The notes under the pieces were generated by a model. It did not search any database and had not been told where the DNA came from. It was given only the letters and a program-made list of their open reading frames with translations. Below, one piece after another: positions 45,868 to 54,393 of a stretch of DNA of 64,000 nucleotides. The translations under genes and the position numbers were made by a program. The DNA is from Diaphorobacter sp. HDW4A (GTDB lineage Bacteria > Pseudomonadota > Gammaproteobacteria > Burkholderiales > Burkholderiaceae_C), in NCBI RefSeq assembly GCF_011305995.1, contig NZ_CP049910.1, positions 3,782,001 to 3,846,000 of the forward strand. Reading direction: 5' to 3'. Numbering within the stretch: position 1 is the first letter of the stretch; each line of letters opens with the position of its first letter.

Positions 45868-46650
45868 TCAATGTCCTCCGGTGCCCAAGTAGGCCTCAAT
45901 CACTTTTTCATTCTTCTGCACATCGGCGGGCGTGCCTTCGGCAATCTGCTTACCGTAGTCGAGCACGGTCACGCGGTCGCACAGGCCCATCACCAGCTTC
46001 ACGTCATGCTCGATCAGCAAGATGGTGCGGTTGTCGTTGCGGATGCGGTCAATGAGCTCGCGCAGTTGCACCTTCTCGGTCGCGTTCATGCCGGCGGCCG
46101 GCTCGTCGAGCGCGATGAGCTGCGGATCGGTCGCGAGCGCGCGGGCGATTTCCAGACGGCGCTGGTCGCCATAAGACAACGTACGCGCCTTGAACTCAGC
46201 GTATTTGCTGATGCCCACGTAGTTCAGCAATTCGTGCGCACGGGCACGGATTTCCGCCTCCTCGCGCTTGAAGCCGGGGGTGCGAAATACCGCGCCAATC
46301 AGTCCCGAATGCGTACGGATGTGCCGCCCGACCATCACGTTCTCAAGCGCCGTCATTTCCGCGAACAGGCGGATGTTCTGAAAGGTGCGCGCAATGCCGG
46401 TCTTGGCGACCAGATGCACGGCGGTGGGTTCGTAGGATTGACCCGCCAGCACAAAGGTGCCGGCGTCCGGTGTGTACAGGCCAGTAATGACGTTGAAGAA
46501 CGTCGTCTTGCCCGCACCGTTGGGGCCTATCAGGCCGTAGATCTGTCCGCGCTTGATGGTGATGCCTACTTCGGAGAGGGCCTGCAGTCCGCCAAATCGC
46601 TTGGACACACCGGCCACCTTGAGCACCACATCGGATGATGTTTCTGCCAT
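45868..46650 (-). CDS. livG: Branched-chain amino-acid ABC transporter ATPase LivG-type
   Basis: 260 residues: Walker A GPNGAGKTTFFNVITG, signature LSYGDQRRLEIARAL, Walker B LIALDEPAAGMN and H-loop LIEHDVK. The LivG-specific FQNIRLFAEMTALENVMVG is present. Start at MAETSS (46650). Lies 49 bp after livM. Confidence 0.93.
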   Translation of the reverse strand: MAETSSDVVLKVAGVSKRFGGLQALSEVGITIKRGQIYGLIGPNGAGKTTFFNVITGLYTPDAGTFVLAGQSYEPTAVHLVAKTGIARTFQNIRLFAEMTALENVMVGRHIRTHSGLIGAVFRTPGFKREEAEIRARAHELLNYVGISKYAEFKARTLSYGDQRRLEIARALATDPQLIALDEPAAGMNATEKVQLRELIDRIRNDNRTILLIEHDVKLVMGLCDRVTVLDYGKQIAEGTPADVQKNEKVIEAYLGTGGH

Positions 46651-46699
46651 ATCGTTGCTCTGTTGATTCTTTGAAGTTTCGTAGCTGATCCGGACTGGC

Positions 46700-47782
46700 T
46701 CAAGTCTTCTGGGAAAGACTCTTGCCATGCTCCGGAGAAGGCCACAGACCGCGCGGACGCAGCAGCATGATGATGATCATCGCCAAGGCGATCAGCAGTT
46801 GGCGCAGGATGGAGGCGTCAAGACGCCCACCGGTCAGGTCCTGCAGCGGACCTGCCACATAACGCAGCACCTCGGGCAGCGCCGACAGCAGCACCGCGCC
46901 CAGAATCACGCCGGGGATATGGCCAATGCCGCCCAGCACCACCATCGCAACGATCATCACCGACTCCATCAGACTGAAGGACTCGGGCGACACAAAGCCC
47001 TGGAAAGCCGCGAACATCGCACCGGACACGCCACCGAACGAGGCACCCATGCCGAAGGCCAGCAGCTTCATGTTGCGGGTGTTGATGCCCATGGCCTTGG
47101 CAGCGATTTCGTCTTCACGGATCGCCATCCACGCACGCCCAATGCGCGAGTCCTGCAGGCGGTAGCAGACGATGACGGTCACGATGACCAGCGCAAGGAA
47201 CAGGTAGTAGTACAGCGTCACCGAGCTGATGTCGAAGCCGAAGATTTCCTGTCTTTTACCAAGATTGAGTCCAAAGACCTTGACCGAGTCGATCTCGCCC
47301 AAGCCCTTGGGGCCGTTGGTCACGTTGACGGGGTGGTCAAGGTTGTTCAGGAAGATGCGGATGATTTCGCCGAAGCCCAGCGTCACGATGGCCAGATAGT
47401 CACCGCGCAGCTTGAGCACCGGTATGCCGAGCAACACGCCCGTACAGGCCGCCAACAGCAGCGCGAGCGGAATCACCATCCACAGCGAAAGGTGCACGCC
47501 ATTAGGGAACTGCGCAGCAAACCAGGCGAAGTTCTCGCTCAGGTGCGGCGAGGCCAACAGGCCGAACATGTACGCACCCACCGCATAGAAGGCCACATAG
47601 CCCAAGTCCAGCAGACCGGCGTAACCCACCACGATGTTGAGGCCGAGCGCCAGCATCACGTAGAGCAGCGCCAGATCGGCGATGCGCACCCAGGCGTTGC
47701 CGAAGTATTGAAGAATCAGGGGCAGCACCAGCAGCGCAATGCCACCCAGCACCCAATTGATGGTCTTGTTGTTCTTGCTCAT
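46700..47782 (-). CDS. livM: Branched-chain amino-acid ABC transporter permease LivM-type
   Basis: 360 residues with about ten spans. Family segments are ALGLNIVVGYAGLLDLGYVAF, PVLKLRGDYLAIVTLGFGEI, and RIGRAWMAIREDEIAAKAMGIN. It forms the heterodimeric channel with LivH. Start at MSKNNKT (47782), 13 bp after livH. Confidence 0.94.
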   Translation of the reverse strand: MSKNNKTINWVLGGIALLVLPLILQYFGNAWVRIADLALLYVMLALGLNIVVGYAGLLDLGYVAFYAVGAYMFGLLASPHLSENFAWFAAQFPNGVHLSLWMVIPLALLLAACTGVLLGIPVLKLRGDYLAIVTLGFGEIIRIFLNNLDHPVNVTNGPKGLGEIDSVKVFGLNLGKRQEIFGFDISSVTLYYYLFLALVIVTVIVCYRLQDSRIGRAWMAIREDEIAAKAMGINTRNMKLLAFGMGASFGGVSGAMFAAFQGFVSPESFSLMESVMIVAMVVLGGIGHIPGVILGAVLLSALPEVLRYVAGPLQDLTGGRLDASILRQLLIALAMIIIMLLRPRGLWPSPEHGKSLSQKT

Positions 47783-47795
47783 GTTCGTGCTCCCT

Positions 47796-48725
47796 TCAGG
47801 CGCGGTCCGCCACGCGCTCACCCAGCAGACCCGAAGGACGCAGCGTGAGCACGATGATCAGCACGATGAATGCGAAGATGTCAGCGTAATTGCTGCCCAG
47901 CAAACCGCCGGTCAGCTTGCCGAGATAACCCGAGCCGATGGCCTCGATCAGCCCCAGCAGCAGCCCCCCGACCACCGCACCGGCCAGATTGCCGATGCCG
48001 CCGAACACGGCTGCGGTGAAAGCCTTGAGACCCGGCAGAAAGCCCATCGCATGCTGGGCCGTGCCGTAGTTGGATGCGTACATGATGCCGGCGATGGCCG
48101 CCAAAATTGCGCCGATGATGAAGGTTGCCGAGATGACCATGTCGGGCTTCACACCCATGAGCGACGCCACCTTGGGATTCTCCGCCGTGGCACGCATCGC
48201 GCGGCCAAGCTTGGTGTAGTTCACCAAATAAACCATGGCCGCGAGCGCGATGACGGTAGTCACCAGAATCAGGATCTGCGTGGGCGTGATCACCGCTCCG
48301 CCAACGTGATACGGGTCATGCGACAGCAGCGTGGGATAGGGCTTGTAGTTAGGCTTCCAGAGGATCATCGCGATCGTCTGCAGCAGGATGGACATGCCGA
48401 TGGCCGTGATCAATGGGGCCAGACGTGGACTGCTGCGCAGTCGCTTGTAGGCGACCTTTTCAATCGTGAAGTTCAACGCCGCCGCAACAATGCAGGCAAT
48501 GATCGTCGCGATCAGGAGAATGACCCAGCCGGGAGCGCCGGGCATGGCCTCCTGCATCATCCCGATGCAGCTCCAACTGGTGAGCGCTCCGATCATGAGC
48601 ACTTCGCCGTGCGCAAAATTGATCAACTGAATAATGCCGTACACCATCGTATAGCCAAGAGCTATGAGAGCGTACATGCTGCCGAGTACCAGACCATTGA
48701 TGATCTGCTGCAGCAAAATGTCCAT
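47796..48725 (-). CDS. livH: Branched-chain amino-acid ABC transporter permease LivH-type
   Basis: 309 residues starting MDILLQQIINGLVLGSMYAL. Segments typical of LivH: ALGYTMVYGIIQLINFAHGE and TKLGRAMRATAENPKVASLMG. First gene of the liv block. No livK binding-protein gene is in the window. Confidence 0.94.
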   Translation of the reverse strand: MDILLQQIINGLVLGSMYALIALGYTMVYGIIQLINFAHGEVLMIGALTSWSCIGMMQEAMPGAPGWVILLIATIIACIVAAALNFTIEKVAYKRLRSSPRLAPLITAIGMSILLQTIAMILWKPNYKPYPTLLSHDPYHVGGAVITPTQILILVTTVIALAAMVYLVNYTKLGRAMRATAENPKVASLMGVKPDMVISATFIIGAILAAIAGIMYASNYGTAQHAMGFLPGLKAFTAAVFGGIGNLAGAVVGGLLLGLIEAIGSGYLGKLTGGLLGSNYADIFAFIVLIIVLTLRPSGLLGERVADRA

Positions 48726-49033
48726 AAAGAAAATCCTTCGCGTTTGATGGGCGCGGACCGCACCTGCCAAATACCGACGCAACCATTGCAGAGAGCCCTA
48801 AACGCTCCTAGCAAAAAACCCGCCAGCCTTTTTGCCTGTGCGGGTCCATGTGAGTGAATCGATACCAGCGAAATGCAACCGGCCCTGACGTTTCTGTCGG
48901 AATCTTGTCCCGACGCCTGCGCCACGTTAGCCAATGGATTTCATTATTAAGACAAGCTTATGTGTCCCCACCTAGGGAACACGCGAATTGCGCAACACTC
49001 GGCACCAAAATGGAACACATTTGAACTCGTGTT
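48726..49033 (-). other. Intergenic region between rarA and livH
   Basis: 308 bp. It holds a terminator at 48812-48846, 190 bp past the rarA stop, and presumably the livH promoter. The stretch between rarA and the terminator could hold an untranslated 3' end or a small RNA; no promoter is convincing. Confidence 0.4.
48812..48846 (-). terminator. Terminator 190 bp past rarA
   Basis: Stem ACCCGC/GCGGGT (48818-48823 with 48840-48845) with a 16-base loop and TTTTTT on the minus strand. The stem is only 6-7 bp but the T-run is good. Confidence 0.65.
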
Positions 49034-50335
49034 CTATTTTTTTTGCTGCGTCGCAGCATTCAGGGACTGCAACTCGTCAAGCTTCTGACCGATCTTGATT
49101 TCGAGCCCGCGTGGCACTGGGCGATAGAAGCCCGGCGGCTCCATTCCGTCGGGCAGATAATTCTCGCCTGCGGCGAACCCACCTTCCTCGTCGTGCGCAT
49201 AACGGTAGTTCTTGCCGTAGTCGAGCTCCTTCATGAGCTTGGTCGGCGCATTGCGCAAATGCATGGGCACGGGCCTGGTGCCGTCCTGCTTCACGAAGGC
49301 GCGCGCCGCGTTGTAGGCCTTGTAGACGGCGTTCGACTTGGGTGCAATGGCCAGATAAACAACACACTCGGCCAGCGCCAACTCGCCCTCGGGCGAACCG
49401 AGGCGTTCATACACTTCCGTTGCATCCAGCGCCAGACGCAGCGCGCGTGGATCGGCAAGCCCAATGTCCTCGCTCGCCATGCGCACCAGCCGCCGTGCCA
49501 TATAGCGCGGATCCGCACCACCATCGAGCATGCGAACGAGCCAATAGAGAGCGGCATCGGGATCCGAGCCGCGCACGGATTTGTGCAATGCGCTGATGGT
49601 GTCGTAGAACTGCTCGCCACCTTTGTCATAGCGGCGCATGCGCTCGCCCAGCACCTTGAGCAGCCATTCGTCGGTGATCGACTCCACCCCCGCCTGCTTG
49701 GCCGTGACCGAAAGCGTCTCCAGCGTATTGAGCAGGCGACGCGCATCTCCATCGGCGTAGGAAATCAGTCGATCTTGCGCGGTGGCCTCGATCTCGGGGA
49801 TCGCACCCAGCCCCTGCGCCTTGGCAACGATCTGTTTGAGATCGTCTTCCGACAGCGACTGCAACACGTACACCGCAGCCCGCGACAGCAACGCGGAGTT
49901 CACTTCGAATGACGGGTTCTCGGTGGTCGCGCCAACAAAGGTGAACAGCCCGCTTTCCACATGCGGCAAAAATGCGTCCTGCTGGCTCTTGTTGAAACGA
50001 TGCACCTCGTCGACGAACACGATGGTGCGCTGCTGCATCAGCCCGTCGCGCGCGGACTGCGCCTGCTCGACGGCCTCGCGAATGTCCTTGACGCCACCCA
50101 GCACGGCACTCATCGAGATGAACTGCGCATCGAACGCCTGCGCCATCAGCCGCGCAATCGTGGTCTTGCCCACACCTGGCGGCCCCCAGAGGATGCAGCT
50201 GTGCGGTTGCCCCGACTCGAACGCGAGCCTGAGCGGCATGCCTGGCCCGAGCACATGCTGCTGACCGATCACCTCACCCAGTGTGTGCGGGCGCAGACGT
50301 TCGGCGAGAGGTTGGTGTGCGGTGGGTGCGGGCAT
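49034..50335 (-). CDS. rarA: Replication-associated recombination protein A
   Basis: 433-residue AAA+ ATPase of the RarA/MgsA/WRNIP1 family, related to clamp loaders: LAERLRPHTLGEVIGQQH, Walker A GPPGVGKTT, Walker B FVDEVHRFNKSQQDAFLP, sensor 1 GATTENPSFEVN, and the C-terminal SDPDAALYWLVRMLDGGADP. Acts at stalled replication forks. Usually next to lolA-ftsK; here a regulator and an MFS gene intervene. Confidence 0.96.
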   Translation of the reverse strand: MPAPTAHQPLAERLRPHTLGEVIGQQHVLGPGMPLRLAFESGQPHSCILWGPPGVGKTTIARLMAQAFDAQFISMSAVLGGVKDIREAVEQAQSARDGLMQQRTIVFVDEVHRFNKSQQDAFLPHVESGLFTFVGATTENPSFEVNSALLSRAAVYVLQSLSEDDLKQIVAKAQGLGAIPEIEATAQDRLISYADGDARRLLNTLETLSVTAKQAGVESITDEWLLKVLGERMRRYDKGGEQFYDTISALHKSVRGSDPDAALYWLVRMLDGGADPRYMARRLVRMASEDIGLADPRALRLALDATEVYERLGSPEGELALAECVVYLAIAPKSNAVYKAYNAARAFVKQDGTRPVPMHLRNAPTKLMKELDYGKNYRYAHDEEGGFAAGENYLPDGMEPPGFYRPVPRGLEIKIGQKLDELQSLNAATQQKK

Positions 50336-50392
50336 TGCGGGAAACTGCGGTCAGAAAAACAGCCTTGATCGTACTGGCAAAGCGGCCCGGGG

Positions 50393-51040
50393 CTAGGCCG
50401 TGATCGGAATCACGCGATAGACGCAGCGATTCCCCCCCTCCAACAGATACTCGCCCCGAACCACGCTGGCATGCTTTCCAGCGATTTCCTGAAACAGCAC
50501 CTGTTCGGAGCGGCAAAACCCCCGGCATGTATCAGCCGCGGCGCAGATGGGACAGTGGTCTTCGATGAAGACGAGCTCGTCGGCGTTGTTCTCCAGCCGG
50601 GCCATGTACCCCTCCTGCGAGCGGATGCTGGCAAGTTGCTCGAAACGCGCCGCCAACGTCTTGCCGGTACAGGCCGCACGATAACGATCGAGCGATTCAG
50701 CCTCCCGGACGGCAATAAGCCTCTCGAGCCCATCCTCACCGAACACGGCCCTGACCGAATCAATGAGCTGTACTGTGAGCTGCGCATGGGCATCCGGGAA
50801 CTGGCGCTGCCCTGCCGGCGTCAAGCGCCATACCTGTCGCGGCCTGCCCGCGCCCACTGCTCGCTGCGACTCGCCCGTGATGAGCCCTTGATCCAGCAGC
50901 CGGTTGATCTGCTGGCGCCCAGCCTCTCCGGTCATTTGGAGATGGCGGGCAAGGGCGCTGGTGCCCACGGGCGCCAAGTGCTTGATCGCCTGAAGCATAC
51001 GCTCTGAAGCGCTCAGATCCGATGCAGGAATGAATGGCAT
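50393..51040 (-). CDS. Cys-rich winged-helix transcriptional regulator (Fe-S type candidate)
   Basis: 215 residues. N-terminal winged helix (APVGTSALARHLQMTGEAG, RLLDQGLITGESQRA, GRPRQVWRLTPAG). C-terminal domain has clustered cysteines in DHCPICAAADTCRGFC (positions 163, 166, 172, 176) and another at 206. The architecture resembles the ArsR/DeoR-like and SufR-like metalloregulators that bind Fe-S clusters. Divergent from the MFS gene with 89 bp between the start codons. The ATG at 51040 is preferred; a TTG at 51052 is in frame. Ligand unknown. Confidence 0.8.
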   Translation of the reverse strand: MPFIPASDLSASERMLQAIKHLAPVGTSALARHLQMTGEAGRQQINRLLDQGLITGESQRAVGAGRPRQVWRLTPAGQRQFPDAHAQLTVQLIDSVRAVFGEDGLERLIAVREAESLDRYRAACTGKTLAARFEQLASIRSQEGYMARLENNADELVFIEDHCPICAAADTCRGFCRSEQVLFQEIAGKHASVVRGEYLLEGGNRCVYRVIPITA

Positions 51041-51049
51041 ATTTTTATC

Positions 51050-51063
51050 CAAGTAATAGCTTG
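51050..51063. promoter_or_regulatory. Operator candidate 1 (CAAG-N6-CTTG)
   Basis: CAAGTAATAGCTTG, an imperfect palindrome upstream of the regulator start. A second site of the same form lies at 51091-51104. Two copies in one divergent promoter suggest binding sites of the adjacent regulator. Confidence 0.5.
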
Positions 51064-51090
51064 TTTAATATAGTCAATCTTTGAAAATTA

Positions 51091-51104
51091 CAAGAAACTA
51101 CTTG
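51091..51104. promoter_or_regulatory. Operator candidate 2 (CAAG-N6-CTTG)
   Basis: CAAGAAACTACTTG, 41 bp centre-to-centre from site 1 (about four helical turns), 25 bp upstream of the MFS start. Confidence 0.5.
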
Positions 51105-52190
51105 CATTATTCCATGTCGTGAGGACTCCATGAAAAGCACCACATCCGCCAATGCAGACAACCCGCTATTGACCTCCCCCGCCACTGCCGGCTGGAGCGA
51201 GCTGTTCATCGGCCGCAACGGGCTGACGGCGCTAGCGCTGACAGGTGCGGTCGCCATGCATGCGATCAATGTACATATCGTGACCACCGTACTGCCCTCA
51301 GTGGTACAGGAGATCGGCGGCCTCGAATGGTACGCATGGAACACCACCCTGTTTGTGGTCGCGTCCATCATCGGCGCGGCACTCTCCGTGCATGCTTTGG
51401 CCAAGGCAGGGGCTCGCACCGCCATGGCATTTTCACTGCTCCTTTTCGCGATGGGCACGCTGCTTTGCGCCAGCGCGACCAGCATGCCCACGATGTTGCT
51501 GGGTCGCACAGTGCAAGGACTGGGTGGCGGCGCACTCGCAGCGCTCAGCTACACCTTGATCCGACTGGTCTTCAGCCCGCATTTGTGGCCGCGCGCGATA
51601 GCGCTCGTTTCAGGCATGTGGGGCATTGCAACCCTGAGTGGGCCTGCGGTGGGCGGGCTGTTCGCACAGTCCGGGCACTGGCGCTGGGCCTTCTGGTTCC
51701 TGCTGCCGTTGATTGGAGCGCAAACGGTCTTGATCTGGGTACAACTTCGCCCGGATCGCATCCACCAACCAGCAGGAACAGAAGCGTCCACAGGTGGTGT
51801 TCCCCTGAAGCAAATCATCCTGCTCGCGATGTCAGTAGTTTTGGTGGCTGCGGCCAGTGTCATGCCCACGAGCCTCTGGCAAATGACCTGTGTCGCTGCG
51901 GGCCTTGCGACAGGAGCGGCCGTAGTCATGACCGAGCGCGTGGAAGCGACACGACTGCTGCCGCGCGGTGCCACATCGCTTGGCTCTCCGCTCGGCAAAC
52001 TCTATGCCGTGATCACGCTGCTGCTCATGGGCACCATGGTGGAGATCTACGTGCCCTACTTCCTGCAGCACCTGCATGGCATGACACCGCTTGTGGCCGG
52101 ATACACCACCGCACTCATGGCGGGCGGCTGGTCCATTGCATCCATTGGGCTTTCAGGGACAAGTGCAAGCCGCTCCCGAGTGCTGATGTG

Positions 52191-52196
52191 GCTAGG
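52191..52196. repeat. Target-site duplication, left copy
   Basis: GCTAGG directly before the IS. It matches NCTAGN, the target rule known for the Bordetella IS481 element. Confidence 0.85.
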
Positions 52197-53139
52197 TGTG
52201 AACCGTCAAGAGGTTATTTGCAGATCTGAGCCTGGACATCGGGGCAACATTACCGATGCCGCTGTGCGGCCTGTGCCAGTTGTAGTGGTACTGCCAGCTC
52301 GCCAGGGCATTGGTTCGTTGGGCTGAGTTCTGGTACGTCCAGCCATAAGCCCATTCGCGTAGCGCTGACTGGATGAACCGCTCCGCCTTGCCATTGGTCT
52401 GTGGCCGGTACGGCTTGGTGAACTTGTGCTGCACGCCCAAGACCTTGCAGGCAGCAGCAAACTCCTTGGACCGGAATGCAGCGCCGTTGTCGGTCAGCAA
52501 GCGTCTGATGCGCACGCCCAGCCCCACGTAGTACGCCACCGCGTTGTGCAGGAACGCGACGGCTTCGAGCTTCTTCTCGTCGGGATGCATGGCGGTGAAG
52601 GCGATGCGCGCATGGTCGTCGATGGCCACGAACAACGTCTCCCAGCCTGCACCATCGACCGAGTCGCGCCGGGTGCCAGTCACTCGATGACTGGGTCTGA
52701 CGATACGCCCGAGCTTCTTGGTGTCAATGTGCAGCATGTCCCCAGGCGCCTCGTGCTCGTAGCGCATCACCGGTTCAGCAGGCTGCAGGTCGCTGAGGCG
52801 AGACAGACCAGCACGGGCCAGCACACGGCTGACGGTGGAGGCAGAGACGCCTGCATAGCTGGCAATGCGCGATTGCAGCATCCGACGGCGACGCAACTCG
52901 ACGATGAGCAGTGCCTTGGACTGGTCAATGGCTCGGGGCGAGTGCGCTGGCCTGGAGGAGGCGTCGGCCAGGGCGGCTTCGCCGCCGCTCAGATACCGAC
53001 CCAACCACTTCCTGGCTGTCTGCGCTGTGACACCTTGGGCATGAGCAGCCTGGATGGCATCCAGGCCAAGAATGGTCATCTGTTTAACCATCTCAAGTCG
53101 GCGAGCGAAGGTAAGTCGGGCATGCTTATGGGTGTTCAT
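52192..53139 (-). CDS. IS481 family transposase
   Basis: 315 residues: N-terminal helix-turn-helix (GVTAQTARKWLGRYLSGG, SASTVSRVLARAG). The RNase H-like integrase core has the DDE residues: HIDTKKLGRI (first Asp), LLTDNGAAFRS (second Asp) and PYRPQTNGKAERFIQS (Glu). The stop codon TAG lies outside the IS, in the CTAG target sequence: the element ends GTTCACA and the flank supplies CCTAG. So translation termination depends on the target-site sequence, as known for IS481. Start ATG at 53139 (MNTHKHARL). Confidence 0.95.
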   Translation of the reverse strand: MNTHKHARLTFARRLEMVKQMTILGLDAIQAAHAQGVTAQTARKWLGRYLSGGEAALADASSRPAHSPRAIDQSKALLIVELRRRRMLQSRIASYAGVSASTVSRVLARAGLSRLSDLQPAEPVMRYEHEAPGDMLHIDTKKLGRIVRPSHRVTGTRRDSVDGAGWETLFVAIDDHARIAFTAMHPDEKKLEAVAFLHNAVAYYVGLGVRIRRLLTDNGAAFRSKEFAAACKVLGVQHKFTKPYRPQTNGKAERFIQSALREWAYGWTYQNSAQRTNALASWQYHYNWHRPHSGIGNVAPMSRLRSANNLLTVHT

Positions 53140-53236
53140 CCGGTTGGGTGTCCTGAGTAGGTTGGGTGTTTGGCGACTTCCAGTCTCTCAAATCCAACCC
53201 GGATGAACACCGGATACAACCTATTGAAGCTTCACA
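52197..53236 (-). mobile_element. IS481-family insertion sequence, 1040 bp
   Basis: Ends TGTGAACCGTCAAGAGGTT (left) and the complement TGTGAAGCTTCAATAGGTT (right): inverted repeats matching at 16 of 19 positions. It carries a single transposase gene on the minus strand and is flanked by GCTAGG on both sides. Length, single long ORF and TGT/ACA termini fit IS481. Confidence 0.93.
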
Positions 53237-53242
53237 GCTAGG
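53237..53242. repeat. Target-site duplication, right copy
   Basis: GCTAGG directly after the IS, identical to the left copy. Confidence 0.85.
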
Positions 53243-53649
53243 CCCCCTGCTTTGCTCAGCAGGGTTGGCGCTGCTGGCCTTTGCCATGCCATTGAAGTCC
53301 ACCATTGCGATGCCAATCATTGTGGTCGCTTTGGCATGCGTTGGTCTCGGAGTCGGGGCTGCATGGCCACATTTGCTCAATGCGGTGCTGCACCGCGCAC
53401 CGCCCGACGAAGCGAACGCGGCCTCTGCCGCAATCAGTACCGTGCAGCTCTACGGCATGGCTGTCGGTGCTGCACTGACAGGGCTGTTAGCCAATGCGCT
53501 CGGCGTATCGGCCACCACCGAAACGCTGGTGATCAGCCATGCCGCATTCTGGTTGTTTGCAGCGTTTGCAGTGTTCCCGATACTGGCCCTGAGCATCATC
53601 CGCAAACTCCTTGCAGACCATTGAGCGAGCGCCAATCCACATGGCCTGT

Positions 53650-54288
53650 CTATTGCTTCACCACGTCCGCATTGGCAGGCGGCTTGAACTGGAAGGTCGC
53701 GGGCGAGAGCTGTGCATTCACCTGCATGTTGGTGAAGGTGAGCACCGAGCGCTGGCCGAAGCTGTCGACGATGTCGAGCGTGGCCAGCGTGTCACCTGCA
53801 AAGCCAACGCGCACAGACTTGATCTGGCCGTCCTTGACTTTGGGCTCAGCCAACACCCATTGCAGGCCACCCTGCTCTGGCGCGGACGACAGCTTGAAAT
53901 CCGCCTTGAGCGCCGACAGATCGGGCGCACTGGCCAGCAACGCGGCCGGCGTGCTGCCCAGCGCCTGCGACTGCGCGCGCTGGGTGACCTGATTGAGATC
54001 CACGTCATAGAGCCACAGCGTCTTGCCGTCCGCGACGATGGTCTGCTCGAACGGCCGCTTGTAGTCGAATCGGAAATTGCCGGGGCGCTGGAATTCGAAG
54101 CTGCCGCTTGAGGTCTTCACCTTGGGCGCCTGCCCGTCCTTGCCCGGCGAGGTGACGGTCTGCGAAAAGTCGGCGCGGCCAGTCTTCGCGCCCTTCATGA
54201 AGCCTTCGAGGCTCTGCAAGCCGTCGGCGCTGGCGACCTGTGCGCAGGCGGCCAGAAAAAATGTCATGATCAAACGCTTGGTCATCAT
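53650..54288 (-). CDS. lolA: Outer-membrane lipoprotein carrier protein LolA
   Basis: Periplasmic chaperone moving lipoproteins from LolCDE to LolB. The 212-residue product has a signal peptide (KRLIMTFFLAACAQVASA) and the LolA pattern: ADFSQTVTSPGKDG, GSFEFQRPGNFRFDYKRPFEQ, DGKTLWLYDVDLNQV. It lies 105 bp after ftsK. A start one codon later is equally possible. Confidence 0.94.
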   Translation of the reverse strand: MMTKRLIMTFFLAACAQVASADGLQSLEGFMKGAKTGRADFSQTVTSPGKDGQAPKVKTSSGSFEFQRPGNFRFDYKRPFEQTIVADGKTLWLYDVDLNQVTQRAQSQALGSTPAALLASAPDLSALKADFKLSSAPEQGGLQWVLAEPKVKDGQIKSVRVGFAGDTLATLDIVDSFGQRSVLTFTNMQVNAQLSPATFQFKPPANADVVKQ

Positions 54289-54393
54289 CGATTGAAACTC
54301 CTAAAGGCGCGCGGCACGTGATTCGGGTGAATCGCGTGATTGCCATTGGAGTCTTGCGTCCTTCGGAGGTTCAATCACCCGATCATGATGCGT

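Larger units (their letters stand above)
51130..53624 (+). pseudogene. MFS transporter gene split by an IS481-family element
   Basis: The 5' part (51130-52196) encodes 355 residues: an N-terminus MKSTTSANADNPLL and about 11 spans, with GRTVQGLGGGALAALSYTL (MFS span-5 motif type). The 3' part (53243-53624) encodes the final spans, ending SIIRKLLADH. Removing 52197-53236 and one copy of GCTAGG restores one uninterrupted frame (...LMWLG then PLLCSAGLALLAF). So the gene was intact until a recent insertion, and no other mutation is seen. The protein would be a drug- or metabolite-type MFS exporter of the EmrB/DHA class. As it stands it is truncated and fused to IS-derived residues. Confidence 0.9.
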
